Source: Wyeomyia smithii (taxonomy: Eukaryota; Arthropoda; Insecta; Diptera; Culicidae). From it: 64,000 nt of DNA. The number at the start of each line of letters is the position of its first letter. Within the stretch, counting starts at the first letter, position 1. Made by a program: the position numbers and the translations under genes. The stretch spans positions 100,629,306 to 100,693,305 of the forward strand of contig NC_073695.1 of assembly GCF_029784165.1 (NCBI RefSeq). The letters run 5' to 3'. A model generated the notes under the pieces. It had not been told where the DNA came from. It saw only the letters and a program-made list of their open reading frames with translations, and did no database searches. Below, one piece after another: positions 33,141-45,763 of this stretch.

Positions 33141-34020
33141 CCGTGGAATGGGGTGAAATTGATCAGTGGGGTGAAATTGATCACCTGAAAATTCGTGATG
33201 AAAAATACTTATCAAAAGATATTGCTCTTACAACACTATGCAATGTTAACGTGTCCTTGAACGCAACTTTTGCATGAGTCGCATACCTGTCAAAGTTAAC
33301 CCTTGCCTGCCCGGTGCAATTTTTCATATTTTCGAAAAATTCTTCCAACTCAGTCAAAACTCAATCAAATTTGATCAAACAAGTTTCCAAATAACAAAAA
33401 AAAAGTATTGAATTTGCTTAAAGTAATCTTAGTTGAGGGTTAATTACGTTAAATTTGGAGAAGTGAGTAAAGTTTGATAAAAGCTCAAAAAATGTAATTT
33501 TCAGCAAGGAACATTCTATACCATTAAAGAAATACTGATGAATTCGCAGGAAACCACAAAGATTTTAATTTCAGAGCTAGTTTTTGAGCTTTTGCATCAA
33601 ACCGAATTGAAATCGGTCTAACGACGATCGAATAAGAGCAAATTGAGCAACAAGCAGCTCGTGAACCAAAATAAACAAATTTTTAACCTGAAATATCGTT
33701 ATTTTCGTTTCCAAACTAGGTGTAAATGATATTTTTCAGTACAGAAATCATCATTTATCTTTAGCACATCGAAAAAAAAAGCACGTTGCCAAAAGAATGT
33801 ATGGATTTCAATGGTGATCAATTTCACCCCAAATTACCTCATAGAATTATCTAATTTATTTCATGAAGTAGACGATAGAAAATTCACCAATAGCCATAGA
33901 GGTTTACTGGAGCACATACCAGTACTTGTTTTAAAATTATACTATTTCGGGAAAAATGTACATGAAGCTAGTTAATTGGAAATTGTTATAAAAATTGATC
34001 AATTTCACCCCGTTCCATGG
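33141..34020. mobile_element. Tc1/mariner-type MITE (GGGGTGAAATTGATCA ends)
   Basis: An 880-bp element with TA on both sides (33139-33140 and 34021-34022). The left end is CCGTGGAATGGGGTGAAATT. The right end is its inverse with two changes. The core GGGGTGAAATTGATCA is tandemly doubled at the left end and appears inverted inside near 33811 and at the right end. No transposase is seen. Confidence 0.8.
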
Positions 34021-34022
34021 TA

Positions 34023-37000
34023 TTCGTTCGAAATTATCAAAAAAGAAAATGAAACAATGTAGTTTTCGAAGAAAAAACTAAGTTCACGACCATTTGATGA
34101 ATTATATCTGATGAAATATGAAAAAACAATTCCTCTTCATCCAATGTTCCTTTTGCATATTTCGAACACCTAGAGTGCGTGAAGCGATCACATTGGGAAC
34201 ATCTCTGGTTGTCTTTTTATGCTGGCCAATATAATTTATAGCAGGTTGAATTTTTCGTCATCTGTGTGCCCAGTGGTGCTCTGAGGCACCATATAAACAA
34301 GCAAAGTAAATAAAAATTGCTAATTTCATGATTCATTGCAGTCAATGAACAATAGATCAACGTTAAATTCATTTTTATTCTGAAACCAATTAATGAATGT
34401 TGTTAAAAAAAAAACGAAAAAATCACAATATTTTTCATCGTAAAATGCAGACTTTCTTCTGTAGTTTTCTTTATAACAATTTTCACATTGATTTAAGCTG
34501 TTATTTAATATGCCAACTTTAAAGTGTATTATAAATTCATAATTTTGTAGAAAAAAAAAAGTCAAACAAACTATTTTCTGTCAAGACATGGTCAATACAA
34601 TTTTTGGTGCTCCAGAGTCACCACGAGCGGGAAAAAGTTAAAGGTTAACTGAATGTCTTTCTTTTAATTGGTAATAAATAACTTCATTATTGTTTATATT
34701 TTCATTACAATAGCCGCACATAATAGTTCTGTAAAATCCGTAAGCTCTGTCAAGGAAGTTTTAAATGAATAATGAAAACAGAAAGTGAAGAATAAAAATA
34801 ATAAACCTATTGTTGTCTCACTCTAGATGACGTCATGTCTTTGACCAAAAATTTACACTTTCCATTATAACTTTTTCCCATTATTTTTTACATTTTTCAA
34901 TCCTACAAAGTTGTGCGATTTTCATGGGCCCATAATTTTTCTGAAGATTGTAAAACGCTGTCTATAAAAAAGCGCAAATAGCGATGTTTACGTGGTTGAG
35001 AATGTAAATGCTTATACAGTTCATCGGCTTCATGCAATAAATTGGCTTAAATCTAATAATTTCGATATTAGATCTCATTTCTTTCAATGACCGGACTTTC
35101 ATTGAAAATTCACACTGGTGGCACTGATGATCAATTTGAGACAGTGAAAATGCTGATTTGTCATTTTCGTTTGCACTGTCGAAAATTTGCAGCCTTGCAC
35201 TGTGCATTGTTTCGATTCTCTGAAGTTACTGTGTTGGTTTTAAAAAATGACGGCTTGAACCGATTTTCGGCCTTTGGGCGTAATCCCGGTTCCGGCATTT
35301 GACCCTTCTACAGTCGAATACCCTACAGAAACGAAGAAAACTATAACAATAAGATTAACTGCGTTACGGAATTTCATATGTCTTTATATATATGATATAT
35401 GATTGAAAAGAAATTTTTCCAGTTTTCAATTTCCAAAACCACGTCTATTGACATTTGAGTGAAAAATAACACTTGAGTCAGAATGGTCCAAAAACTTGTG
35501 GAAAAACCACGTGTCGTCTAGTCGATAGTTTCAGTAAGTTTCATCAAAATAAAAAATGTTCATTCTTGGTTTCCAGTGGAACAACACAACTTTGAATTGG
35601 TGACAACGAGCTTTGTCAGAAAATGGCACTCAAATTAAAGACCAAAATTTAAAGCAAAATAGAAAAAAAAAACATTTGAGCTGCAAAGTAGTTTATATAA
35701 ATGTTATCCTTCTTCTAGTTAATAGGAATCTAATAAGATTTGTGACTTTCTATGGTATCATCTTTCTATTTTTAATGGAATGAAAATAGTAGAAAATAGT
35801 AAAGCTGTTACTTCAGTTGCGTAGTTAAGTAAACATCAAAGTAAGTGCAATGAACAATAATACAATTCATGTTCAACGTAGCACAGAAATTGATAGTGAA
35901 AGCGAAATTGCTTTCAACACCATAAATCATAAGCTATCTACAAAGGCGAAGCTACAAATCCGACAACAGTTTGCCAAATTCTTTACTCGTGATACTTAAC
36001 AATGACGATGTTAGCTAGTAGCTATTTCACATCACGTGGATTGTTCGCTCAGCTTTTAACACCCACCTTTGTCACATTCGAAAACATTTGCCACCCCGTA
36101 ACGTAATGCTAATACCGATCGCAAATCAAAACAAGCACCACCGGTAAACGATTTCTTTCTTACGGTGCTTCCCCTTCTTACTATCGTGCTGCGGTACACT
36201 CCTAGGGTTACTTACCCACTGCACCGATCTTAACAGTGGCAAATTTACACCCGGCACTTCAAAGGGGAGCGGACAAACCATGCTTCCACCGGTTACCAAT
36301 TTCAATCGCAGAGTCTGCTTTCGTTATACATGCATCGGTAATAGCAGTGTGTGCTTCTCTCGAATTTTCATCGCCCGGTTGTACCAACGCCTCACCTCAT
36401 CTTTCTGTTGTCCGGCTGACTGATGGGGACAGTGTCGATTGGCGTTTTGCCAGCCCGCCCGGTTCGAGCCAGGTAGGGATCATCCTGCCTCGTTCACACC
36501 GGAACATGCTTACACTACACACCACGACCAGAGCCGAATCACACCACAGTATGTACCGAATCTGCTTCGTTCATGGTCGATCCCGACAGGGAATGTGACG
36601 AAAAGAGAGGATTATAAATTTAACACCAGCGACGGACGATTGGAATAATGCTTAGTGGGTTGGGTTCAGTGGGAAAAATTGTCGCACTTTCTTGCCATGA
36701 ATCTTCCGGGCCGAACGCGAGGAGCGTTGTTTTTGATGTTTTTTTTTGTCGTGACAGGAGCTCTAGAGGAATTGGGATTTGCTTGATGGGTTTATTAACA
36801 CTATGCATTTGAAAATTCGAAGTAAACTCAAAGAGATAAAAATAACTCAATGTAGTTGTGGGTTGAGTCTGTGACACAATAGCGCAATGCAAGTTTTCTT
36901 TTCGAATCAAGTTGATTCCAACGTAATGAATTCAAATTTGTTGCGTTTCTTTTATGTTTTCAGGGTAATTTCATAGCTATACTTAATGAGCGAAGTTCAT

Positions 37001-38278
37001 GTTTGCTTCTATTTCCCCTATTTTTAAATCATATTGTCGCTGAACTGTATGTGAATTCAATATATCCACGGACATACGTATGTGCATCAAATACGTCAAT
37101 TGCGACAGCGCTCAGAATACAATTTAAATTCCTTGCTGCCGTAGCTGTCAAAGTGTTTTTTCCTCTTTCGTAAAACCAATTCTTGTGACAAACATAAAAC
37201 GCTGTATGCGATGAAAAAGTTTTTTTTTCTGAGGAAGGAGAAAATTATCCTGGTTTCCTGCACACGGAAAATATAGTTTTGTCATTACATCATCTACTAA
37301 ATTCAGTAATAGAACAAACAACTCTTCCAAAAACCATGACGTAGTCGATTCTCACCTTAATTTTCCTGTTCAACAATGGCACGGTCAGATGTGTTAGTTC
37401 GAAAAGTTGTATATTTTTTATCTCGATAGTTGTGTTCATCAGAATTGTTTAGAAATAGGTAAAATTACGTTTAAGAGTGAAAACCAAAGAAACGAAATGC
37501 TCTAGAGCTACCGAAACTGCAAGCGATTCGACAGTTCTTCGATCCTATTCGTCGTCCTGCCTACAATCAACGTTATTTTCGTCCAGTACCTCAAGCTTCT
37601 CCTCCGCGTGTCAGCAGATACGAGCAGCCTCTTCAGGAGTTTTTTCATTGACAAAGGTAAGTGAATCTAGTTCAGACTATGCAAACATAACATATACCTA
37701 GGTTACCATCCCGAAATTTATACCGAGCATCAAATAAGCGTTGTGAGAAACGTAGCTCTCAGGCAGAGTAGTCGACCAATTAAATTTGCTCCAATTTTTC
37801 TTTATTTGTATGGTTATACGTTTTATCCGCTTCGTCTTCTACCTATTTCTTCATAGCGCCAACCATATCGCATAATCTCGCAATCCAGGGGAGGATTTGC
37901 CTCGGAGTGATACGAAACATCACGGCGAAGTCCATTACAAGTTCGGTGTTATCCTTGGGAGACAAGGAAAATAATGATGTTTTTAAGTCACTCTCCGAGC
38001 AGCAGATCGAAAGATAACACATGCTATTCGCTGCAGCGCCATGATCCGATCGTACTCGGCAATGTCACAGTATGTACTCCTAGAGTCGGCCACAACGACG
38101 CTGTCCCCGCCGTCGTTGCCGCCACCGTGAAAAACAAGGCATGTAAGCTCCGTGACTGCGCGCAATTTCGCTTTGTTTTTACTTCTAATCCTCCTTTGTG
38201 CGGCTGTCCGCGTTGTAGCACGGTTAATGCAGTAGAAGTCTAGTGTATTGATGATTCAATCGGCGGTTGGCCGGGCTC
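34023..38278. other. No gene firmly recognised; possible untranslated exon near 36.2-36.6 kb
   Basis: AT-rich DNA. 36210-36600 is GC-richer and on the minus strand ends in a consensus donor (CAGTGG|GTAAGTAA near 36211-36219), so it could be an untranslated first exon. 37480-37660 on the minus strand reads like a decayed acidic coding fragment (EKTPEEAARIC, stop, HAEEKLEVLDENNVDC) that I cannot assign. 37850-38278 is the target of the Jockey insertion and shows no domain. Other parts hold nothing that I can support. Confidence 0.35.
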
Positions 38279-38524
38279 GCGTTGAGTATTATTTTTTTTT
38301 TTTAAGGGGGGATTTGTTAGTAGCTTAAGTATTTATGATAAATATTATTAAATAATGAGTATGTGTGTCCAATCACAAATGGTGACTTCTCAACACTGTT
38401 AGAAATTTGTAATTTTAATTGTTAGGATTTGTTTGCTTTCGCAATTAGGACTTATCATTCGTAGGGATTTAAACCTACTTGTCAGAAAAGGGGAAGTAAA
38501 CTTACAACTAACTTAATTGCTAAC

Positions 38525-40297
38525 TTATTGGCTATAAAGAGAGCTTATCGTAGCAATTGAGGATTTCAACGATTTTTGTCGAAAATTGTTAATAATTTCA
38601 TTTGACATAGCTTCTAATGGTTCAACACCAGTAAGTCTATGTAATTCGAGTGAACCAAACCAAGGAGGACGCTTCAAAATCATTTTCAGAATTTTATTCT
38701 GAATCCTTTGGAGCGTTTTCTTCCTTGTTGAACAGCAACTTGACCAGATCGGTACAGCATAAAGCATTGCTGGTCTAAAAATTTGTTTGTAAATCAAAAG
38801 TTTGTTCTTTAAACTAAGTTTAGAATTCCTGGTAATGAGAGGATATAAACATCTCGTATATTTGATGCACTTGGCTTGTATACTCTCAATGTGCTCTTTG
38901 AAAATAAGTTTTTTATCATAAATTAGTGACATCATTCTGTTAAGAATAATTATCTCAAACAGTTTACTTATTGAAGAAAGAAAACTGATTGGTCGATAAC
39001 TTGAAACTTCAGCTGGGTTCTTATCCGGTTTTAAGATTGGAGTAATTTTTGCGTTTTTCCATAATTTGGGAAAATATGCAATTTTAAAGCAGCAATTGAA
39101 AATTTTCACTAAAAATTCCATTGTGCTCTCAGGGAGATGTTTGATTAGTATATTAAAGATTCCATCGTCACCAGGTGCTTTCATATTTTTGAAATTTTTA
39201 ATAATTGATTCAATCTCATTCAAGTTAGTTTCAATTATTTCTGCAGGTAAAAAATTTTGGGAAGAAATTAAATCAAATTGGCGTGTGACTTCATTTTCAA
39301 TTGGACTCACAAAATTCAAATTTGAGTTATGAACACTCTCAAACTGCTGAGCAATAAATAGTTTTAAAAACAGGGTCACGAGAACGTTGATATTGACGTC
39401 TGCGGACATTTTTCAAACGAATTAGAAGTTGAAGATTTTCGTCAATTATTGGTGAATCAAATTTCATTTGAGCCTTTGGACCAGAATAATTCCTGGCATC
39501 AACAATTGCACATTTTAATGCTTCCAAAGCGGAATTAATATTCACTTCGTTCTGCAAATCATGCTCATTATTGAAATTTCTCTCAATATGAGTTTTGTAT
39601 CTTTCCCAATTAGCCTTGTTATAATTAAAAACAGAGCTCATAGGGTTTAAAACTGATTCATGTGATAAAGAAAAAGTTATTGGAAGATGGTCAGAATCAA
39701 AGTCAGCATGTGTAATCAAATCAATTGTTGAAGGGTTTCTTACAGAAGAAAAGCATGTAGGACTATTCGGAGACAAAATAGAATAGTATCCTGAAGAACA
39801 ATCATTGAATAAAATTTTGCCATTGGAATTACTTTGAGAATTATTCCATGAACGATGTTTAGCGTTAAAATCGCCGATTATGAAAATTTTCGAACGATTT
39901 CTGGTGAGTTTTTGTAAATCACCTTTAAAAAAAAATTGTGCTCGCGTGTGCATTGAAATGGTAAATATGCTGCGGCAATAAATAAAATCCCAAGTTCAGT
40001 TTGAACTTCAATTCCCAAAGTTTCAATAACTTTCGTCTCAAGATGGGGAAGAGCACGATGTTTGATTCGGCGATGAATAAAAATTGCAAATCCACCGCCG
40101 GAACCCTGAATCCTATCATATCTATGAACCACGTAATTGGGATCATATTTTAATTTTATGTTAGGTTTCAAAAATGTTTCAGTAATAATTGGAATATGCA
40201 CATTATTTACTGTTAAAAAATTAAAAAGCTCATTCTCATTGGCCTTCAATGAGTGAGCATTCCAATTTAATATTATAATTGTTTTATTTAAAATCAT
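38525..40297 (-). pseudogene. Jockey ORF2 (endonuclease-RT) pseudogene lacking the RT catalytic core
   Basis: Minus strand 40297-39878 opens with the endonuclease (IIILNWNAHSLKANENELFNFL, ITETFLKP, YDRIQGSGGGFAIFIHR). A frameshift near 39880-39950 leads into GDFNAKHRSWNNSQ and SDHLPITFSLS. Near 39345 a second break drops the segment between endonuclease and RT. RT motif 0-2 text follows (NFKNMKAPGDDGIFNILI, SYRPISFLSSISKLFEIII). At about 38885 the frame passes directly from FKEH to IESIQAKCIKYTR in the thumb. The palm with its YADD box is thus absent without a frame change. It cannot make a working RT and would need enzyme in trans. Confidence 0.88.
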
Positions 40298-40352
40298 TAC
40301 TAAATTTTAAATTAGAAACAATTTTAATAGTAAAATTTGTGCCTATTTGGCT

Positions 40353-41447
40353 TCAAACATTGATTTTGCCTGCAACATGGCGTTCATAAGATCGAACATT
40401 GCCTGTTGCAAAAAAAGAAAGTTTACCTGCCGTAATAGGCCCCAGGCAGTTGACATTAGAAAAAATATTTTCAGCAGCAATATTAGCTGGGGTAATAGGT
40501 GTACAATTATTTTCTAGCGTGTTTTGCTTACCCATATTAACGGTCATTTTCAAACTACCAACACTAGGCGGTATAATGTTCGAACTACCTGTAACTTGTG
40601 CATAAGTTAAACGGGTATGCAAATGAGTAGGTAAACTATGCGTCACTGGTACGCTTGGAGAATTTTGTTTTGAAGTTGGTTTCAATTGAGAAATTGAATT
40701 TTGTTTACCTTGCCTTGCCTTAACAATTGCTAAACGGGCTGGGCATTGATAAAAATTCGACATATGGTTGCCATTACAATTCGCACAGCGAAAATTTTTA
40801 CTCTCTTTCAAAGGACATGTGTCCTTTTTGTGAGAAGAGTCTCCACAATTAAGACATTTTTGGTCCATGTTACAGAATTTGGAACCATGGCCATAACGTT
40901 GGCAAGTACGGCATTGGGTGATATGCTTTTCACCTCCGCCATACTTCCTATAAATTTCCCACTTTACATGCACATTAAACAAAGCATGTGCTTTTTCAAA
41001 AAATTTTAAGTTGTTAACCTCATTTCGGTTAAAATGAATTAAATAATTAGTAAGGGAAATTCCAGTGCGCTGACTGTTTTCGCCTCGTGATTTTTGTTTC
41101 ATCAGAATTACTTGGGTCAAAGTAATTTTGATCTCATCAACGGTTTGATCGTTGGTGAGACCTTTCAATACGACCTTGAACGGCTTGGCCTTCTTCGTAT
41201 CATATGTAAAAAATTTATACATCTTTTCAGTTAAATACTGAATAAGACGATTCCAATCTTTCAATGTTTGGGCCAGTAAACGGCATGCGCCTCTTCGGCC
41301 AATTTGGTAAGTAACTTTGACGTTGGAGAGAAACGTAGAAAGTTCTCTTTTAAAAATATTAAATTCAGAAGCAATAGTTACCACAATAGGTGGAACTTTC
41401 TCCTTTTTTACAGAAATTTCACTTTGAATAGTTTTACTTTCGAACAT
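40353..41447 (-). CDS. Jockey ORF1, gag-like nucleic-acid-binding protein
   Basis: An uninterrupted 364-residue frame starts at the ATG at 41447-41445. The N-terminal part (PPIVVTIASEFNIFKREL, YQIGRRGACRLLAQ, KPFKVVLKGLTNDQTVDEIK) is the gag-like region of Jockey/Juan elements. Residues about 178-238 hold three zinc knuckles: CRTCQRYGHGSKFC, CLNCGDSSHKKDTC and CANCNGNHMSNFYQC. The tail is Ser/Thr/Asn-rich. In this family ORF1 protein binds the element RNA and forms RNP particles. This frame looks intact although ORF2 is broken. Confidence 0.85.
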   Translation of the reverse strand: MFESKTIQSEISVKKEKVPPIVVTIASEFNIFKRELSTFLSNVKVTYQIGRRGACRLLAQTLKDWNRLIQYLTEKMYKFFTYDTKKAKPFKVVLKGLTNDQTVDEIKITLTQVILMKQKSRGENSQRTGISLTNYLIHFNRNEVNNLKFFEKAHALFNVHVKWEIYRKYGGGEKHITQCRTCQRYGHGSKFCNMDQKCLNCGDSSHKKDTCPLKESKNFRCANCNGNHMSNFYQCPARLAIVKARQGKQNSISQLKPTSKQNSPSVPVTHSLPTHLHTRLTYAQVTGSSNIIPPSVGSLKMTVNMGKQNTLENNCTPITPANIAAENIFSNVNCLGPITAGKLSFFATGNVRSYERHVAGKINV

Positions 41448-42000
41448 TTCAATTTCGCCAAATTTTCACTGTATAAGCTAGTTTCAGAAAGAGATGCCTC
41501 TCTTTTCCTGTCATTTCAGGTGATACGAAAAAAGTTCAAAAATAATATCAAATTGCAAGTATTGAGAAAGAAAGAAATAGGTAGTCTTGACAAAGACTGA
41601 TGTAAGTTAACTTCCAGGTAATCTTTAAAAGACACACTGACAAAACACAAACTTTGAAGCTATAGGCAGTCAAAGACCAGTCCACAAGCAACCGAAAATA
41701 CGTCTGATCTGTCGGGCAGCTCAAGACGCACTGACGCGTTGAGTATTATGGTTATGCTATTTATATGTTGGTGTCAGTTTAGAGCATTAAACATGATGCG
41801 ATGGTTGAACTGAGCGTGTGTAGCTTGTTTTTTAATTGCTGTTTGCCTTAAAACATCATGAGCTACTTGTTTAGTTTGCTGCGTTTTGTTAGCAAATGGT
41901 AATAACCCAAGCCTTTAACTGAATATGATGAAAATTGTTCTAGAGTAATTTCATGTAGAATATAGCTAATACAGGTCGGATTCAATCATATTCAGTCTCC

Positions 42001-44640
42001 ATTTTTTTGCCTTTCTCCTAGAAAGGTATAGCAATCACTGGAAAAGCCAAAGGTATAAAAGTGGTCCCAATGGCCGAATGTCGTATACCACTCGACCCCT
42101 TTCGACGAACTGAGCATTTTCTGTATGTATGTGTGTATGTGTGTGTGTATGTGCAACTTTTTTTTCTCACTCACTTTTCTCAGAGATGGCTGGACTGATT
42201 TTCATTAAATTAATTGCAAATGAAAGGTCTAGTTGCGCCATGGGTTGCTATTGAATTTCATTGTAATCGGATTTTTAGTTTAGAGGTTATGTATCAAAAT
42301 GTAAAAATCACGAAACATCAATATCTCAGAATCCACACAACCGATTTCAATAAAACTGGTTTCAAATGATCGGGCTGTCTCCAGAACTCTTAACTTTTAA
42401 ATTTCGTTATGATTGAACATATGGTTCAAAAGTTATGTAAAGAAAAGTTATCCTGAGGTTGTTTAAACTCACTCATTTTCCTCAGAGATGACTGAACCGA
42501 TTTTCACACAATTAGTGTCAAATGAAAGGTCTAGTTGCCCCATAGGTTGCTATTGAATTTCACTGCAATCGGATTGTAACTGTGTCCGTTGTTCATAAAA
42601 ATGTGAAATCACATATAGAAAGTAAACATATTGACTTTCTCCTAACGATCACAGGCTAATAGAAAGGTAGAAAAGTGATCCAAATGGCCGAATGTCATAT
42701 ACTACTCGACTCAGTTCGACGAATCGAGCATTTTCTGCATATATGCATGTATAGGTGTATATGTTTGTGTGTGGGTGTGTGCGTGTGCATGTGCACCTTA
42801 TTTTTCGCACTCGCTTTTCTCAGAGATGGTCTGACCGATTCTTTCTATCTTGGTGTCAACTTAAGGGTCTATTTGCCGCTTAGGTTGCTATTGAATTTCA
42901 TTGTAATCAAACTTTTATTTTTGGCGCTGCTTCAGAATGTGAAAATCGCTCTTATATCTCAGAAGCTATGAACATAGTTGAATTCAAATTAATGGGCTTT
43001 TAAACCCTTAAACAATGAATTTCATAATGTTTAAACATGTGGTTTGAAAGTTATAGAAAGAAACGTAACCCGCAGACTGTTTAAAACTAAAGCTACGATC
43101 ACAATATGTGGCTACAACATCATTTAAATTTGATATTGTACTATTTCAATGTTTGAAGTTGAAATTAAAAGTCATTTCTGTCATTTCACTTTTTGCCTTT
43201 CTCCTAGAAAGGTGTAGCAATCACTGCAAAAATTAAAGGTTTAAAAGTGCTCAAAAGGGCCGAATGACGTATACCACTCGACTCAGTTCGACGAGCTGAG
43301 CATTTTCTGCATGTGTGTGTAATGCTCTCCCAATCTAACTCAATTTTCTCAGAGATGGCTGAACCGATTTCAATGAAATTAATTGCAAATGAAAGGTCTA
43401 ATTGCCCTATAAGACCCTATTGAATTTTATTGTAATCTGATTTCTAGTTTAGAGGTGATGTATCAAAATGTAAAAATCACGAAACATCAATATCTCAGAA
43501 ACTACACAACCGATTTTAACAAAATTGGTTTCAATAAAACCAAACGGGCTACCTAAAAAACCCTTAACTTTTGAATTTTATGAAGATTGAACATGTGGTT
43601 CAGAAGTTATGGAAAGAAACGTGTTCTGGAGACTATTTAATCTCACTCATGTTTTTCTGGGATGGCTGGACCGTTTTTTTATAAAATCAGTGTCATATGG
43701 AAGGTCTTGTTGCCCCTTAAGACCCCAATGATGTTTTTTTGCAAACGAATTATTACTTTGCCTGTTATGTTTAAAAATGTGAAGTCCAGCTATGAAAAGA
43801 AACATATTACGAAAACTATTTGGACTTACTCACTTTTCTCAGAAATGGTAAACCCGATTTCCACAGAATTAATATCAAATGAAAGGTCGAGCTGTCTCAT
43901 AACACCCTATTGAATTTTGCTGTAATCGGACTGTAACTTCGTCTGTAATGTATCGAAATGTGAAAATCACGAAACTTCATTATCTTAAACTACACAACCG
44001 ATTTGAACAATATTGATATCAGATGAACGTGCTAGTTAAGGGTTGACTGATGAATTATGTTTGAACACGTGTTTTCAAAGTTTGGCTGCCCTATACGTTA
44101 CCTTTTCATTTGATCGTGATCAAACTTAAGCAATCGTTATGTTTTAATTTGTAAAACAACGAAAGTCTATTATCTCAAGTATAACACGACTTATTTGAAC
44201 ATAACTAGTGTCATACAAACGAGTCATCTCTCAAACTTACAAATAACAAACTTGATATCAATTTGATATGTGGTTCAAAAGTTTTGGAAAGAAAAGAAAT
44301 TCAAAGACTATTCAAAACTATACCTGCTTTGATCAATATATATGGCCTCAACATGATTTAAATGTGGTATCGTACTATCTAAACGTTCCCGGTATCGCTC
44401 GTGATTAAATTGTTCGAAATTTAGAGTCATTTCTTTTATTTCGCTATTTCTTAATCACTAACATTACGTCAAATTAATATTTTATACTTTAATTACAACT
44501 TCAATATTTTAGAATCCAAAGAGTGAATATACCTTTATTGGATATAAGCATTCCTGTAAATCTATTTTTACAAATAATAAGTTTGAATGAGAAAGGCTGA
44601 GTCTGACCGTTAGGTGGATTAATTTAGGTTTTTACTATAT
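42001..44640. repeat. Modular mosquito-type repeat with six related sub-units
   Basis: A block of about 2.6 kb is built from variants of one module of 180-530 bp. Each module starts near CTCA.TTTTCTCAGAGATGG, followed by AACCGATTT and CAAATGAAAGGTCTAGTTGC, then GCTATTGAATTTCATTGTAA. Module starts are near 42166, 42467, 42809, 43338, 43644 and 43827. A second motif (CCGAATG.CGTATACCACTCGACTCAGTTCGACGA.CTGAGC split by gaps) precedes modules at 42074, 42690 and 43260, so modules alternate in a higher-order pattern. A (TG)n tract lies at about 42121-42152. The outer edges read GCCTTTCTCCTAG (42009) and GAGAAAGGC (44590), a short inverted repeat. No coding sequence. Confidence 0.7.
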
Positions 44641-44695
44641 AATATTCCTATGTAATATCTTCTGTATAGTGGATATAAAAAATGATTGCGACAGA

Positions 44696-44880
44696 CAATA
44701 GTTTGCCAATTTTAAAATAGCCATAACTTAACGAAAAATGAATCAATTTTCACGCGGTAGGTTTCATTTTACCGGAAATGTTTCCTGGTTTCTTAGTATT
44801 ATCTGCAAACTAGACAAACTAGACGGACACCGGAAACGTTCCGGATTTTGGGTGTGTGTGTCAAAATGTACATTTTTACA
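44696..44880. mobile_element. Half-copy of the long-inverted-repeat MITE seen at 17.6-18.2 kb
   Basis: Text such as ACGAAAAATGAATCAATTTT, AGGTTTCATTTTAC and GTGTGTGTCAAAATGTA matches 17815-17990 in order and orientation. Only one arm and part of the centre remain. Confidence 0.65.
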
Positions 44881-45151
44881 ACGTGAAAAACCTTCATGAC
44901 ATCTTATTTTTTTTACATTTGTATGTTGCCAACAAACTAGAATTCATTCCGAGTTCATTTGTATTTGTAAACTTTTTTGTGAAAATTTATTTGGACTCAC
45001 GTTTGAAAAGGTCTGAAGTATTTAAACCTCTGTCGCATAATTCTATATTTCGTAATAATGACGAGAAAAAGCTATAGGTTGTCAATGGATAATTTCTAGA
45101 ATAACGTATTCTATAAACGCCGCTTATCACATTTCAGTTTTAGATTTTTCA

Positions 45152-45414
45152 TATATCTAGCTAAACATTTCAAAAGGTCCTATCTGATATCATCGTTTTC
45201 CTGGAGCGTCTTTTCATTCTGGTAACGGTTCAGCTTTAGTAACTTTCCCAAGCGTGGTTTTCGTTCAGAAGGCTAGAGTGATCCTTTCGCTATCAACTTG
45301 TGCAAATAACGTGTCATAAAAGGTGTTTAATAAGTTGTGGTGATTAAATGAAAGTGATCGTTCAGGAAATCGTTCAAAGCAGATAGGACCTTTTGAAATG
45401 TTTCTCTAGATATA
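45152..45414. mobile_element. MITE with about 35-bp terminal inverted repeats
   Basis: The left end reads TATATCTAGCTAAACATTTC then AAAAGGTCCTATCTG. The right end is the inverse complement with two changes. The 263-bp unit has no coding capacity. A TA target is possible but ambiguous because the ends are TATA. Confidence 0.75.
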
Positions 45415-45748
45415 AGGCTGATACAAATTTTGAATAGTTTTTATGTCTACGATCAAAAAAAAAGCTAAGCGGAAGGCAAAAAATAAGTAACACTGAGAAG
45501 AAAGAAAAGAATAGCTTTCATGAAAAATTGTGTGCAAGTTACGACGTTTGTAACTTGCATGCAAAATTGTGTTGAAAAATATCACATTATTATCATTATT
45601 AAAAACTTTGCTTGCCTTTTGATGACACTTTCACTGTCTTTGGACTTGTTTGTGTTAAATTTAGCATATACGCTGTCGAAAAGTCAATAATATTAACAAA
45701 ACGGCTTTAACTTTTTTTCTTCCCCTTCCAATGTTCAACAGTTTTGAA

Positions 45749-45763
45749 GGGGGGGGGGGGGGG
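45749..45763. repeat. Homopolymer of 15 G
   Basis: A run of 15 G follows GTTTTGAA. Such a tract is rare in AT-rich DNA and prone to slippage and assembly error. Confidence 0.9.

Larger units (their letters stand above)
38293..41735 (-). mobile_element. Jockey-clade LINE (Juan-like), internally deleted, with 14-bp TSD
   Basis: The element is bounded by perfect direct repeats GCGTTGAGTATTAT (38279-38292 and 41736-41749). On the minus strand it has a 5' leader of about 290 bp, ORF1 (41447-40353), a 55-bp gap, ORF2 remnants (40297-38525), a 3' UTR and a terminal A tract (T tract at 38293-38302). Two open frames, CCHC knuckles, APE endonuclease and poly(A) tail define the Jockey clade. The gag wording recalls mosquito Juan elements. 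Perfect duplications and an open ORF1 suggest a fairly recent insertion, yet the RT core is gone. Confidence 0.9.
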
